Below, one piece after another: positions 1 to 7,981 of a DNA stretch of 53,052 nt; the stretch's first letter is position 1, and each line of letters begins with the position of its first letter. Position numbers and translations under genes: made by a program. A model generated the notes under the pieces. That model was not told the origin of the DNA and ran no database searches. It saw only the letters and a list, made by a program, of their open reading frames with translations. The stretch is from contig SICP01000008.1 in assembly GCA_009691415.1 (NCBI GenBank), forward strand, positions 1 to 53,052. Direction: 5' to 3'. The DNA is from Candidatus Margulisiibacteriota bacterium. GTDB lineage: Bacteria; Margulisbacteria; Marinamargulisbacteria; SXXA01; SICP01.

Positions 1-87
1 CAGATGCAGTTATTTCTCGATGCTATTGTTTGGAACGTCAAACGTCTTGTCGCCATCAATTCCCCACCGCTTTTTCAAGGGGCATAG
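1..87 (+). CDS. IS5-type transposase, C-terminal end (partial)
   Basis: The reading frame is open from the first base and ends at a TAG at 85-87. Its 28 residues contain LFLDAIVWNVKRL, the typical C-terminal helix of IS5-family DDE transposases. They match the copy at 41496-41870 (minus strand) at 26 of 28 positions. The catalytic residues lie upstream of the window, so whether this copy is intact cannot be judged here. Confidence 0.8.
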   Translation, partial: QMQLFLDAIVWNVKRLVAINSPPLFQGA

Positions 88-119
88 TGCCCCACAGGGA
101 AATCTACGCCTTCTTCTCT

Positions 120-146
120 AAATTCTCACAAAAAATGTGAGAATTT
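120..146 (+). terminator. Hairpin after the transposase gene of IS copy A
   Basis: Two 11-base arms, AAATTCTCACA (120-130) and TGTGAGAATTT (136-146), form a perfect inverted repeat around five adenines. It lies 33 bases after the transposase stop. The same hairpin is kept in the diverged copy B (41436-41462), which argues for function, perhaps termination or transposase binding. There is no long T-tract, so a classical intrinsic terminator is uncertain. Confidence 0.45.
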
Positions 147-155
147 AATCAAATC

Positions 156-164
156 TGTGGATAA
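156..164 (-). promoter_or_regulatory. DnaA-box-like 9-mer in the IS tail
   Basis: TTATCCACA on the minus strand is a perfect match to the strong DnaA-box consensus. The same 9-mer is present at the matching place in copy B (41418-41426), inside an otherwise partly diverged tail. Binding by DnaA is inferred only; a single 9-mer can occur by chance. Confidence 0.35.
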
Positions 165-238
165 CTTCATGGCTTTTTACGGTTTTTATGGAAATTTAAG
201 GAAATGTTCTCTTTTTAGTCTGTTTTGCAACAGCCCCT

Positions 239-1249
239 TTATCAGTCTATTTTGGTTTTATTGTGGGGACATTTTTATGTGGTCTTTCGCATACCTATAT
301 TACGCTTCTTTTATCGCGTGTGATTACGGGTGCCTTTGGTGGGATTTTAATGGGTCTCACGATGTCGATTATTGGAGATGTTATTCCGATTGAACGTCGT
401 GGAAAAGCCATGGGTATTGTGATGTCATCATTTTCTATTGCAACGGTTTTAGGTATTCCCTTTAGTTTACTTTTAGCCAATACCTTTTCGTGGGAAACGC
501 CTTTTTATTTTTTAGCTTTTTTGGGTAGTACCGTATGGATTTCGGGTTATTTAATCCTACCCAAGATACGAATCCACTTAGATCATGATCGCCCTGCAGT
601 ACATCCATTCGTAGACTTTATGGCCCTTATTCGATATCCAAATCATTTATATGCATTATCGTTGACCATGGTTATCATGCTGGGCCAGTTTACGGTTATC
701 CCCTTAATTAATACCTATATGGTTACAAACGTTGGATTTTCAGAGCATCAACTTATATATCTTTATTTGAGTGGCGGGATCTTTTCAATTACAGCCTCTC
801 TTTTAAGTGGATATCTGAGTGATCGTTTTGGGTATTGGAGAGTCTTTTCTATTTTTTCTTGCTTGTGTGCAATCCCCCTTTTTTTTCTTACGCATTTGAG
901 TCGTCAGTTTATTTTTCTTCCAGTGCTCGTTTCCTCGTTTCATTTTGCGTTTTCATCTGGCCGTATGGTATCCGGCGGCACGCTTGTCTTATCAGCGGTT
1001 AAACCCCAGCATCGCGGTGGATTTATGAGTTTAAATGGGTGTCTTCAGCAACTGTCTGCAGGAATTGCCGCCTATATTAGTGGACTGATTGTCTATCGTG
1101 CCGCTTCTGGTGAATTAGTGCATTATGCCTGGGTGGGATATATTGCTATTTTGAGCTGTTTTATTGCGGTTTGGATTGCTCATTTTTTACATCGGGTACG
1201 TCAAGAATCAGGTGTGGTGGAAGTGGTGGATGAGGGTTTAAAGATTTAA
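239..1249 (+). pseudogene. MFS transporter, 5' end removed by IS insertion
   Basis: The open frame continues directly out of the IS end and reads as a major facilitator superfamily permease from about its third transmembrane helix onward. The segment TYITLLLSRVITGAFGG and the following charged loop IERRGKAMG are typical of drug- or sugar-efflux MFS proteins. About ten hydrophobic segments remain over 336 residues; the first two helices expected for a 12-helix protein are missing. The first possible start (GTG at 263) has no ribosome binding site. I therefore call it a pseudogene. Substrate unknown. Its 3' end overlaps the convergent gene by 12 bases. Confidence 0.75.
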
Positions 1250-2206
1250 GTCTACTGAAAAATAGTATTGGTTATCTTGTTGAAAGTAGTTTGATTTTTC
1301 ATAGGCGAAGTTAAGTTTGAGGGTTTGCATATTTAGAACAACCCCGACACTGGTTTTGTTTTGAACGGCATCGAGTACCAAGTATTCTTGCCAACCGGCA
1401 GAAATACTTAGCATAGAAAATATTGGGAGTTCGTACCTAGCTCCTGCTGCGAGTAATTCTTTATGATGTGCCGGCACACTTTTATATTGTCCATAGAAGT
1501 TCATTCCAGGCAAAATTCCTAAAGGAATCCTGACTGACATGAGATATGTTGCCGGCACTACCAAATTCACAGTTGCCGTTGGTTCTTTATAGTGGAGTGC
1601 TTTTCCTAAAATATTTTTCCCTGTAAGAGATACTTCTAGCGCATCGAAATTTATATAAACACCGGCGTCCAGGTTAACTCCCCAGGCGCTAGACTGATAA
1701 CTTTGCTGTGTAAAATAAGACCCTGCCACACCGACGTGAATATCGCGACTCAGATCTACTTCGTAGCCTGCTTTGTAGGTGATATCCCGATAGGAGAACA
1801 TAGACTCAGAATAATATTGGCCATTATTTTGACCGGTGTGATCAATACCACCAATTTCTGTTCCTATAGCACCAATAGCAACGACCCCTACTGGCAAACG
1901 ACAGGCAATCGCCCCAGACATAAATTGCACATCATTTTTTAAAAAACTGGCATAAAAGGTAGATATCGATATTCTATAGATTGTTGATAAACTTGCGGGG
2001 TTTTGCATCAGGGAAGCAGCGCCTTCGTCAAAGCCCTCGATATTGCCAATTCCGATCATACCCGCCGAATTACCGATATCACTTAGGGGCTCGTAGGTTG
2101 ATGATGCACTCAGTGGGCAGGCCAGGAACAGAAAAAGGCAAGATAACCACATCAGCCTTATAATAATCAATTTAAGTTTAATTTCGAACACTTTCGGCAC
2201 GTTCAT
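1238..2206 (-). CDS. PorV/PorQ-like (UPF0164-type) outer-membrane beta-barrel protein
   Basis: This 322-residue protein has a hydrophobic signal segment (about residues 12-35) ending near CPLSASS. It is followed by the conserved opening of the PorV/PorQ/UPF0164 group: a glycine-rich stretch with SAGMIGIGN and the motif EGAASLMQNPASL. The rest alternates short hydrophobic strands with polar turns and ends in an aromatic-rich strand, YYFSVDLNL, as expected for an outer-membrane barrel. Known relatives include fatty-acid-channel-like proteins and the PorV shuttle of type IX secretion, but no type IX genes are visible here, so the role is open. An inner Met at residue 19 is an alternative start. 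It stands alone, convergent with the MFS remnant. Confidence 0.65.
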   Translation of the reverse strand: MNVPKVFEIKLKLIIIRLMWLSCLFLFLACPLSASSTYEPLSDIGNSAGMIGIGNIEGFDEGAASLMQNPASLSTIYRISISTFYASFLKNDVQFMSGAIACRLPVGVVAIGAIGTEIGGIDHTGQNNGQYYSESMFSYRDITYKAGYEVDLSRDIHVGVAGSYFTQQSYQSSAWGVNLDAGVYINFDALEVSLTGKNILGKALHYKEPTATVNLVVPATYLMSVRIPLGILPGMNFYGQYKSVPAHHKELLAAGARYELPIFSMLSISAGWQEYLVLDAVQNKTSVGVVLNMQTLKLNFAYEKSNYFQQDNQYYFSVDLNL

Positions 2207-2307
2207 CGCCGTACACCCCTATCTTCAGAAATGCTATAATCCTTACCTTTTATAGGAGTTCCCTTTTTGGGATATTTTCAAACACGAAATATACACAAGA
2301 AATGAGA

Positions 2308-2337
2308 TTGACAACCCAAAACAAACTGAGGTAGAGT
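2308..2337 (+). promoter_or_regulatory. Probable sigma-70 promoter of feoAB
   Basis: A perfect TTGACA (2308-2313) is followed after 18 bases by TAGAGT (2332-2337), which matches four of six positions of the -10 consensus. Transcription would start inside the Fur-box-like palindrome just downstream. The weak -10 makes the exact position uncertain. Confidence 0.5.
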
Positions 2338-2342
2338 ACTGG

Positions 2343-2357
2343 TGATACTGAGTATCA
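2343..2357 (+). promoter_or_regulatory. Fur-box-like operator upstream of feoA
   Basis: TGATACTGAGTATCA is a perfect 7-1-7 palindrome and closely matches the classical Fur core TGATAATNATTATCA. It overlaps the expected transcription start of the iron-transport operon, 23 bases before the feoA start. Fur bound with ferrous iron at this place would block transcription. The call rests on sequence symmetry and on gene context. Confidence 0.65.
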
Positions 2358-2379
2358 TTTTCAACTCAAGGAGTTCGAC

Positions 2380-2619
2380 ATGGGTACAGCACTACTTTCA
2401 GAATTAACGACACACAATCAGGATGCCGTGATTACGGAGCTTGAGCTAGAGGATTCTGTTAAGGAGTGCCTGTTTGATTATGGATTTGTCCCTGGAACGC
2501 CTATTTCTTTTCTTGCCAAAGCTCCTTTTGGTGGTCCAATTTCTTTTCGGCTTCGAGACAGTAAAATAGCTATTAGACATGATATTGCGGCCAAAATTCA
2601 TATTCAATTCCTTTCGTAA
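2380..2619 (+). CDS. feoA: Ferrous iron transport protein A
   Basis: FeoA is a small SH3-like cytoplasmic partner of the ferrous iron permease FeoB. The 79-residue product has the usual size and the characteristic YGFVPGTPISFLAKAPFGGP stretch (about residues 34-53), which corresponds to the GLxPG...PxGGP signature. A good ribosome binding site, AAGGAG, lies 8 bases before the ATG. The stop codon TAA is followed at once by the feoB ATG, so the two genes are translationally coupled. A Fur-like operator stands just upstream. Confidence 0.9.
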   Translation: MGTALLSELTTHNQDAVITELELEDSVKECLFDYGFVPGTPISFLAKAPFGGPISFRLRDSKIAIRHDIAAKIHIQFLS

Positions 2620-4455
2620 ATGCCCAAGTCTCGTCCAGCAGTCCTCTTAATTGGACATCCCAATTCTGGAAAAACCTCACTTTTTAACATCCTTACCCAT
2701 TCACGTCACAAAACTGTCAATTATCCAGGCTCTACAATTGACTATGGCATTGGCACTTGTAAACTCTCTTTTGAGAGCGACGTTTTTGTTGTAGATACTC
2801 CAGGAATTCGATCTCTTTTACCCAAAACGCTGGATGAAGAAGTCACGCTGAAATCGCTTTATCATGTCGATGATTTAGTCGCCTCTTCGTCCCAAACGCC
2901 GGACCTGATTGTAGTCGTGCTAGATGGGGGGCGTCTCTCGTTGCAACTGCCTCTTTTAAAACAGTTAAAGGATCTGGGATTCCCGTTGATGGCGTGTTTA
3001 AGTAAGCAGGATTTGGAAGGTAAGTCTCATGCCCTATTTGATGCCTCTATTTTATCTGAGAAACTAGGCATCCCCATCGTCCCTGTTAGCATGCCTAAGT
3101 CTAAGGGTATATCGGCCTTAAAGCGGGTTATGTCCGCACAATTAGCACGTCCTCATCTGTCTCCAAAAGAAAACCGTCAGCTCGCAAATTTCAAAGACAT
3201 GATGGCTGCTTTGCAGTGGTCTGAAGAAATTTGTAAAGCGTCTATGCGGTCTGAGAAGCCTAAAATCGGCTTTGATTTGGATCTATATTTACTCCACCCA
3301 TTTTGGGGAGCTGTTGGATTTTTTTTTATTATGACAGGCTTGTTTTGGTTGATTTTCGCCGCAGCAAAACCCTTTATGAATGGCATACAATCTTTATTTT
3401 CAACCATTATTCCTTGGGTTCATATGATATTAGGAGCAGGATGGTTTTCTCAACTGGTTTCTGATGGTATTTTGGGCGGTATTGGATCTGTCTTAATTTT
3501 TGTACCCCAGATTTTTTTACTTTTTTTTGCGTTGGGTCTCTTGGAAAGCAGTGGTTATTTGGCAAGAGGTGCGGTGATTATTGATCGGCCTTTGTCTGCG
3601 ATTGGATTGAATGGCAAAAGCTTTGTGCCTTTATTATCGGGGTGTGCATGCGCTATTCCAGCGATGATGGCAGCCCGGACGATACCAGAAAAACGGGCAC
3701 GTCTCTTAACCCTTTTGATGATTCCGCTCATGACCTGTTCTGCGAGACTTCCTGTCTATGGGCTTTTGGTTTTCTTATTATTTGGACAAGATTCGTTTAA
3801 ATCAGGCCTTGCTATGACTGGTATTTATATCTCTAGTGTTGTGTTGGCATCGGTGATTATTGGTGTCATTGGAAAATTTTTTATGCCTCAAAAAAATCAT
3901 GTGCACAGCAGTTTTCAAATCGAGCTCCCCCCTTGGCATTTACCCAGAATTTCTAACGTGGCACTGTCTGCATTTCATCAAACAATCGGTTTTTGCAAAA
4001 ACGCGGGGCCTATTATTATGGGCTTGGGAGTGTGCATTTGGGCATTGAGCACCTACCCTTCTCCAGACCATGCCTATATTTTTACTTTGGGGCATTGGAT
4101 TGAACCCATATTAAAGCCGATGGGTGTGGATGGGCGTGTGGGTATTGCGCTCTTATTAGCATTTGCGGCGCGCGAAGTGTTTGTGTCTTCACTCGTGTTA
4201 ATTTTTTCCGCAGGTCATCCGGGTGAATTATTACTATCTTTAAAAACGGCAACCTTTTTGGGGACGACGACACTATTATTTACACCTGCAACAATTTTGG
4301 GATTAATCGTATTTTTTATGGTGTCGTTACAGTGCACAGCGACTGTAGCCATTGCCAGAAAAGAAATGGGTAGTTGGCGCATGGCTTTGGGTATGACGGC
4401 GGGGTATATTTTGTTAGCTTATGGGTTGGCGGTTGTGGTGGTCCAGGGGTTTTGA
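2620..4455 (+). CDS. feoB: Ferrous iron transport protein B (GTP-gated Fe(II) permease)
   Basis: FeoB imports Fe(II) across the inner membrane. The N-terminal G domain shows G1 GHPNSGKTSLFN (about residues 12-23), G3 DTPG (about 59-62) and an atypical G4, SKQD, in place of the usual NxxD. The membrane part carries both gate regions, including SGCACAIPAMMAARTIPEKR and the later TCSARLPVY. The C-terminal ARKEMGSWRMA is also family-typical. At 611 residues it is shorter than the roughly 700-800 of many FeoB proteins; the region between the G domain and the first helix seems reduced. There is no feoC. Expression with feoA is probably iron-repressed. Confidence 0.93.
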   Translation: MPKSRPAVLLIGHPNSGKTSLFNILTHSRHKTVNYPGSTIDYGIGTCKLSFESDVFVVDTPGIRSLLPKTLDEEVTLKSLYHVDDLVASSSQTPDLIVVVLDGGRLSLQLPLLKQLKDLGFPLMACLSKQDLEGKSHALFDASILSEKLGIPIVPVSMPKSKGISALKRVMSAQLARPHLSPKENRQLANFKDMMAALQWSEEICKASMRSEKPKIGFDLDLYLLHPFWGAVGFFFIMTGLFWLIFAAAKPFMNGIQSLFSTIIPWVHMILGAGWFSQLVSDGILGGIGSVLIFVPQIFLLFFALGLLESSGYLARGAVIIDRPLSAIGLNGKSFVPLLSGCACAIPAMMAARTIPEKRARLLTLLMIPLMTCSARLPVYGLLVFLLFGQDSFKSGLAMTGIYISSVVLASVIIGVIGKFFMPQKNHVHSSFQIELPPWHLPRISNVALSAFHQTIGFCKNAGPIIMGLGVCIWALSTYPSPDHAYIFTLGHWIEPILKPMGVDGRVGIALLLAFAAREVFVSSLVLIFSAGHPGELLLSLKTATFLGTTTLLFTPATILGLIVFFMVSLQCTATVAIARKEMGSWRMALGMTAGYILLAYGLAVVVVQGF

Positions 4456-4483
4456 TAGTTTTACTTTAAACAAAAAGAACCGA

Positions 4484-4906
4484 TCAGAATTTGCTTTTTT
4501 TCTGAACTATAATTGCATTATCTTCTATTAGAACTGACACATTTATCTGGGGTAATGCATCGCTTAAAAGATTTTGAATTTTTGTACAGCATTCTTTTTG
4601 AATACCTTTTACACTGGGATCATTGCTCCACTCAACAAGTTCTTTGATAGCATCTGCATCTACGTGTTCTGGTACAGTTTGATATAAGTCTATCGTCTTG
4701 TATATCAAGCTTGAACAGACTACCTTATATGTATTGAGAATGGCTAGATTTGCTTGATTGAACATGTATTTATCAACACAGGCCTCGGGCCTAGCTTTCC
4801 ATATTGTCAAAAGCATTTTATCCACAGTACTTGTATCCTTTTTAGCTATTTCAATTATTTTTTCAATAGCCTCTTTAGAACTATGCGCTGCAATAATTTT
4901 GAACAT
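4484..4906 (-). CDS. Hypothetical protein
   Basis: I do not recognise this 140-residue protein. It is probably soluble and mostly helical, has no signal peptide or membrane segment, and is rich in Lys, Glu and Ile. Its N-terminal half (AIEKIIEIAKKDTSTVDKML) could form short helical repeats. It is likely to be real because a good ribosome binding site (AAGGAAAT) precedes the ATG on the minus strand and because the frame fills a gap between two well-supported genes. It is transcribed away from the AI-2E permease stop; the 85 bases between them show nothing else. Confidence 0.5.
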   Translation of the reverse strand: MFKIIAAHSSKEAIEKIIEIAKKDTSTVDKMLLTIWKARPEACVDKYMFNQANLAILNTYKVVCSSLIYKTIDLYQTVPEHVDADAIKELVEWSNDPSVKGIQKECCTKIQNLLSDALPQINVSVLIEDNAIIVQKKSKF

Positions 4907-4991
4907 GAAATTTCCTTCTTTTCTAAGTTTTCGTCTCAGAAAGTTATCAATATTGAAATTTTTTATATTGCAGGGATTATTTGTGGTTTAA

Positions 4992-6002
4992 TTATAATCT
5001 AAACTCGCCTTCCATAATTTTTGCCAGAAAGAGTGTGGACTCAGACCGAGATAAGAGTAGCTTGGTTATTGCGGTAATTGGAACGGCTAGAAACATGCCT
5101 GGAATGCCCCAAACAAAGCCCCAAAAGAGTAAGCACAATAAAACAATGGCGGGATGCAGACCGAGACGGATACCCATTAATTTGGGGTCTAGGATGTTGC
5201 CGATAATAAAGTGGATTGTCACGATCGTAACGACAACAATGATAAATTTGAGGCTGTATCCATACTGAAGTAAAGCGATAGGCACAGGCAAAAATGTGGC
5301 AATAATGGCCCCAACGTTTGGAATAAAATGCAAAATAAATGTAAGCAGTGCGATCATGAAGGCGAGTTGAAGGTCTAAGATGTTAAGGATGAGTCCCGTC
5401 AAAATACCTCCGAGGGCCGCTATTAAAAATTTGGCTGCTAGATAACGTCGAATTTGGCTTTGTAATTCTGTATCTAAAAGACGTCTGTAGTGGCTTTTTT
5501 GTTTTCCAGAAACCAGAAAAAAAGTAAAAATCAAAACCAGAAAAAGATCTGCCACAATTTCAAAAACACTTTTTGAAATATGTTTTATCCATTCTAAAAA
5601 GGGAAATTCTCGAATGCTATTTTCTAAAACATTACTATCTACGGGAAAGCCATATGCACTAAATTCGGCACTGATATGTTTTGCGAAATTAATAATTTCT
5701 AGTATGTATTGATCACTATCTGCGATGAAAGTTCTCATAGATAATCCCAACAATAAGCTAAGTCCCACAAAGGCACTGATTAAGAGGAAGAGGGTGAACA
5801 GAATAATGAGCCATTTTGGACAGGCATATTTGTCGTGCATGCTTTCAACAAAAGGTGCAATTAAGAAGTAAAAAAAGAGTGCAAACACACAAGGAACCAA
5901 CACAGGTTTTAATACATGCAACGTAAATCCAACCGCAATTACAGACAGGATGACGATGGCTCGTTTTACAACAGAAGATTCTAATTTTTCTAAAGATGAC
6001 AT
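4992..6002 (-). CDS. AI-2E family transporter (PerM/TqsA-like permease)
   Basis: This 336-residue polytopic membrane protein belongs to the AI-2E exporter family (formerly UPF0118). Two N-terminal helices with LKPVLVPCVFALFFYFLIAP, a central soluble part (about residues 95-150), and a C-terminal block with LHFIPNVGAIIATFLPVP and NILDPKLMG...LHPAIVLLCLLFWG are the family hallmarks. Known members export autoinducer-2 or act as sodium/proton antiporters, so the substrate cannot be assigned. Its start codon overlaps the -35 element of the divergent gdhA promoter, so the two genes share a compact control region. Confidence 0.85.
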   Translation of the reverse strand: MSSLEKLESSVVKRAIVILSVIAVGFTLHVLKPVLVPCVFALFFYFLIAPFVESMHDKYACPKWLIILFTLFLLISAFVGLSLLLGLSMRTFIADSDQYILEIINFAKHISAEFSAYGFPVDSNVLENSIREFPFLEWIKHISKSVFEIVADLFLVLIFTFFLVSGKQKSHYRRLLDTELQSQIRRYLAAKFLIAALGGILTGLILNILDLQLAFMIALLTFILHFIPNVGAIIATFLPVPIALLQYGYSLKFIIVVVTIVTIHFIIGNILDPKLMGIRLGLHPAIVLLCLLFWGFVWGIPGMFLAVPITAITKLLLSRSESTLFLAKIMEGEFRL

Positions 6003-6024
6003 AATTTTAATCTTACCATATAAT
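5996..6024 (+). promoter_or_regulatory. Sigma-70 promoter of gdhA
   Basis: ATGACA (5996-6001) and a perfect TATAAT (6019-6024) are separated by an ideal 17 bases. This places the transcription start near 6031, about 30 bases before the gdhA ATG chosen here. The -35 element overlaps the start codon of the divergent permease gene. Confidence 0.65.
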
Positions 6025-6062
6025 TCTTGGCTGATAATGAGATTGACGATAAGGAGCTTTGC

Positions 6063-7448
6063 ATGACTACTGCATCACCATCTACTTCAGAAACACTGAT
6101 CCATTCCGAGAATCCTAGTGTACAAGCGTTCATGACGGACCTCATAAAAAAAACACCTCACGAAACTGAATTTCACCAGGCAGTTAGAGAAGTAGCCGAG
6201 TCTATATTTCCTTTTATTGATGCGAACCCTGTCTATAAAACGGCTAAGATTTTCGAACAATTGGTTGTTCCAGATCGGACAATTTTGTTCCGCGTTTGTT
6301 GGGCAGATGACAAAGGACAAATACAAATTAATCAAGGCTATCGTGTTCAGTTTAGTAATGCTATTGGCCCGTATAAAGGTGGCTTGCGTTTCCATCCTTC
6401 TGTTTCATTGGGAACATTTAAATTTTTAGGATTTGAACAAATTTTCAAAAACAGTTTAACCACGCTTCCAATGGGCGCAGGTAAAGGTGGTTCTGATTTT
6501 GATCCTAAAGGAAAATCAGATGTAGAAGTCATGCGGTTTTGCCAATCATTTATGCGTGAGCTTTCTCGGCATATTGGGGCAAATATCGATGTTCCAGCCG
6601 GGGATATTGGCGTAGGTGCACGTGAGATCGGATATTTATTCGGTCAATACAAGCAAATGGCCAATGAATTCACAGGAGTTTTAACAGGTAAAGGCATTGC
6701 ATATGGCGGAAGTTTAATTCGACCAGAAGCTACTGGTTATGGCTGTGTTTATTTTGTAGAAGAAATGCTGAAGAGAAATGGTGATTCTGTAAAAGGGAAA
6801 ACCTGTATTGTCTCTGGATCTGGAAACGTGGCTCAGTATACAGTTGAAAAGATTTTGGCATTGGGTGGAAAAGCGGTGACGGTTTCTGACTCTACAGGCT
6901 ATGTTTATGATCCAGCGGGTATTGATCATGATAAATTAGACTTTATTAAAGAACTCAAGAATGTGAAGCGTGGCCGTATTGAAGAATACGCAACACGTTA
7001 TGGCTGTCAATTTTTTGCTAACGAACGTCCATGGTCTGTCAAAGCGGACATTGCATTTCCGTCAGCCACGCAGAATGAGTTGGATGAACAAGATGCGGCT
7101 ACGCTTATTAAGAATGGCTGTATTGCTGTGGGTGAAGGAGCGAATATGCCTTCAACATTAGAGGCTATTGAAGTGTTTCGTCATCATAAAATTTTGTTTG
7201 GGCCCGGCAAAGCAGCTAATGCAGGTGGTGTGGCAATTTCTGGTTTGGAAATGGCACAAAACAGCATGCGTTTTCATTGGAGCCGTGAAGAAGTGGAGGC
7301 AAAATTAAAAGATATCATGGCGCGTATTCATGCACAGTGTGTCGCTTACGGACAGGACGCTACTGGGCATGTAGATTATGTAACAGGTGCTAACGTTGCA
7401 GGATTCAAGAAAGTTGCTGATGCGATGTTATCGTATGGAATTATCTAA
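6063..7448 (+). CDS. gdhA: NADP-type glutamate dehydrogenase
   Basis: GdhA interconverts 2-oxoglutarate plus ammonium and glutamate. The substrate motif GPYKGGLRFHPSV (about residues 102-114), the catalytic-lysine segment PMGAGKGGSDFDPKGKS (about 137-153) and the dinucleotide fold GSGNVAQYTVEKI match the hexameric enterobacterial type. At 461 residues it is slightly longer than the usual 447 because of a short polar N-terminal extension. I start at ATG 6063 because AAGGAG (6051-6056) is correctly placed before it. A TTG 36 bases upstream is in frame but has no such site. Its product would supply glutamate to the aminotransferases and the glutamine amidotransferase of the polysaccharide locus. 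Confidence 0.93.
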   Translation: MTTASPSTSETLIHSENPSVQAFMTDLIKKTPHETEFHQAVREVAESIFPFIDANPVYKTAKIFEQLVVPDRTILFRVCWADDKGQIQINQGYRVQFSNAIGPYKGGLRFHPSVSLGTFKFLGFEQIFKNSLTTLPMGAGKGGSDFDPKGKSDVEVMRFCQSFMRELSRHIGANIDVPAGDIGVGAREIGYLFGQYKQMANEFTGVLTGKGIAYGGSLIRPEATGYGCVYFVEEMLKRNGDSVKGKTCIVSGSGNVAQYTVEKILALGGKAVTVSDSTGYVYDPAGIDHDKLDFIKELKNVKRGRIEEYATRYGCQFFANERPWSVKADIAFPSATQNELDEQDAATLIKNGCIAVGEGANMPSTLEAIEVFRHHKILFGPGKAANAGGVAISGLEMAQNSMRFHWSREEVEAKLKDIMARIHAQCVAYGQDATGHVDYVTGANVAGFKKVADAMLSYGII

Positions 7449-7901
7449 CCCCTGCTGACGAATCGCTTCATATAAAACAATGCCGGCCGACGTACTTAGA
7501 TTTAAGGAACGTACGCCGGCAGTTTTGTTTTTCATGGGTATAGTGCAGGTTTTTTCTGCATATTTTCTAAGATAGATTTCGTCTATTCCTTTTGTTTCAC
7601 TCCCAAAAATAAGTTTGTCATTGGGATGAAACTGATGATTCGTATAAGGCGTATCTGATTTTGTGGTAAGCAAATGTACTTGGTCTGGATTGCAAAACGC
7701 CATATAGTCTTCTGTAGATGGGAAGTGCTGCCAATGAACATGCTCCCAATAATCAAGCCCTGCTCGTTTTAGATATTTGTCGTCGAGAGAAAAACCCAGT
7801 GTGCCTACGAGATGAAGAGTGGCGCCGGTTGCAGCACATAGTCTGGCGATATTTCCTGTATTTTGTGGAATCTGAGGTTCGACTAAAACAATGGTAAACA
7901 T
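7428..7901 (-). CDS. trmL: tRNA (cytidine(34)-2'-O)-methyltransferase
   Basis: TrmL is a SPOUT-class enzyme that 2'-O-methylates the wobble base of tRNA-Leu. The signatures are VEPQIPQNTGNIARLCAATG at the N-terminus, LIFGSETKGI in the middle and the C-terminal knot region PMKNKTAGVRSLNLSTSAGI. From the ATG at 7901 the protein is 157 residues, the family's normal size. An in-frame start 51 bases upstream would add an unconserved leader, so I reject it. The gene is convergent with gdhA and overlaps its 3' end by 21 bases. Confidence 0.92.
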   Translation of the reverse strand: MFTIVLVEPQIPQNTGNIARLCAATGATLHLVGTLGFSLDDKYLKRAGLDYWEHVHWQHFPSTEDYMAFCNPDQVHLLTTKSDTPYTNHQFHPNDKLIFGSETKGIDEIYLRKYAEKTCTIPMKNKTAGVRSLNLSTSAGIVLYEAIRQQGLDNSIR

Positions 7902-7981
7902 GTTGAGAGTGTAGCATAAAACACGCTTGCAATAATGGCTAATCTTGCTCAATGGATAATTATAAGCTATGCTGTTTAAGC

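Larger units (their letters stand above)
1..237 (+). mobile_element. Right end of an IS5-type insertion sequence (copy A)
   Basis: The window opens inside an insertion sequence. It holds the last 28 codons of the transposase, about 150 bases of non-coding tail, and a terminal sequence that on the opposite strand begins GGGGCTGTTGCAAAACAGAC. The tail is repeated with roughly 85-90% identity by eye, in opposite orientation, at 41346-41495, which fixes the outer boundary near 237. The tail holds a hairpin and a DnaA-box-like 9-mer. The left end lies outside the window. The IS abuts a 5'-truncated transporter gene, so it probably inserted into that gene. The family call rests on the C-terminal transposase peptide and the better-preserved copy B. 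Confidence 0.8.

Noticed and set aside
2301-6047. Shared 12-mer AATGAGATTGAC upstream of feoA and gdhA
   Set aside because: At feoA it overlaps the -35 element; at gdhA it lies only some 20 bases before the ATG, downstream of a better promoter. Probably chance.
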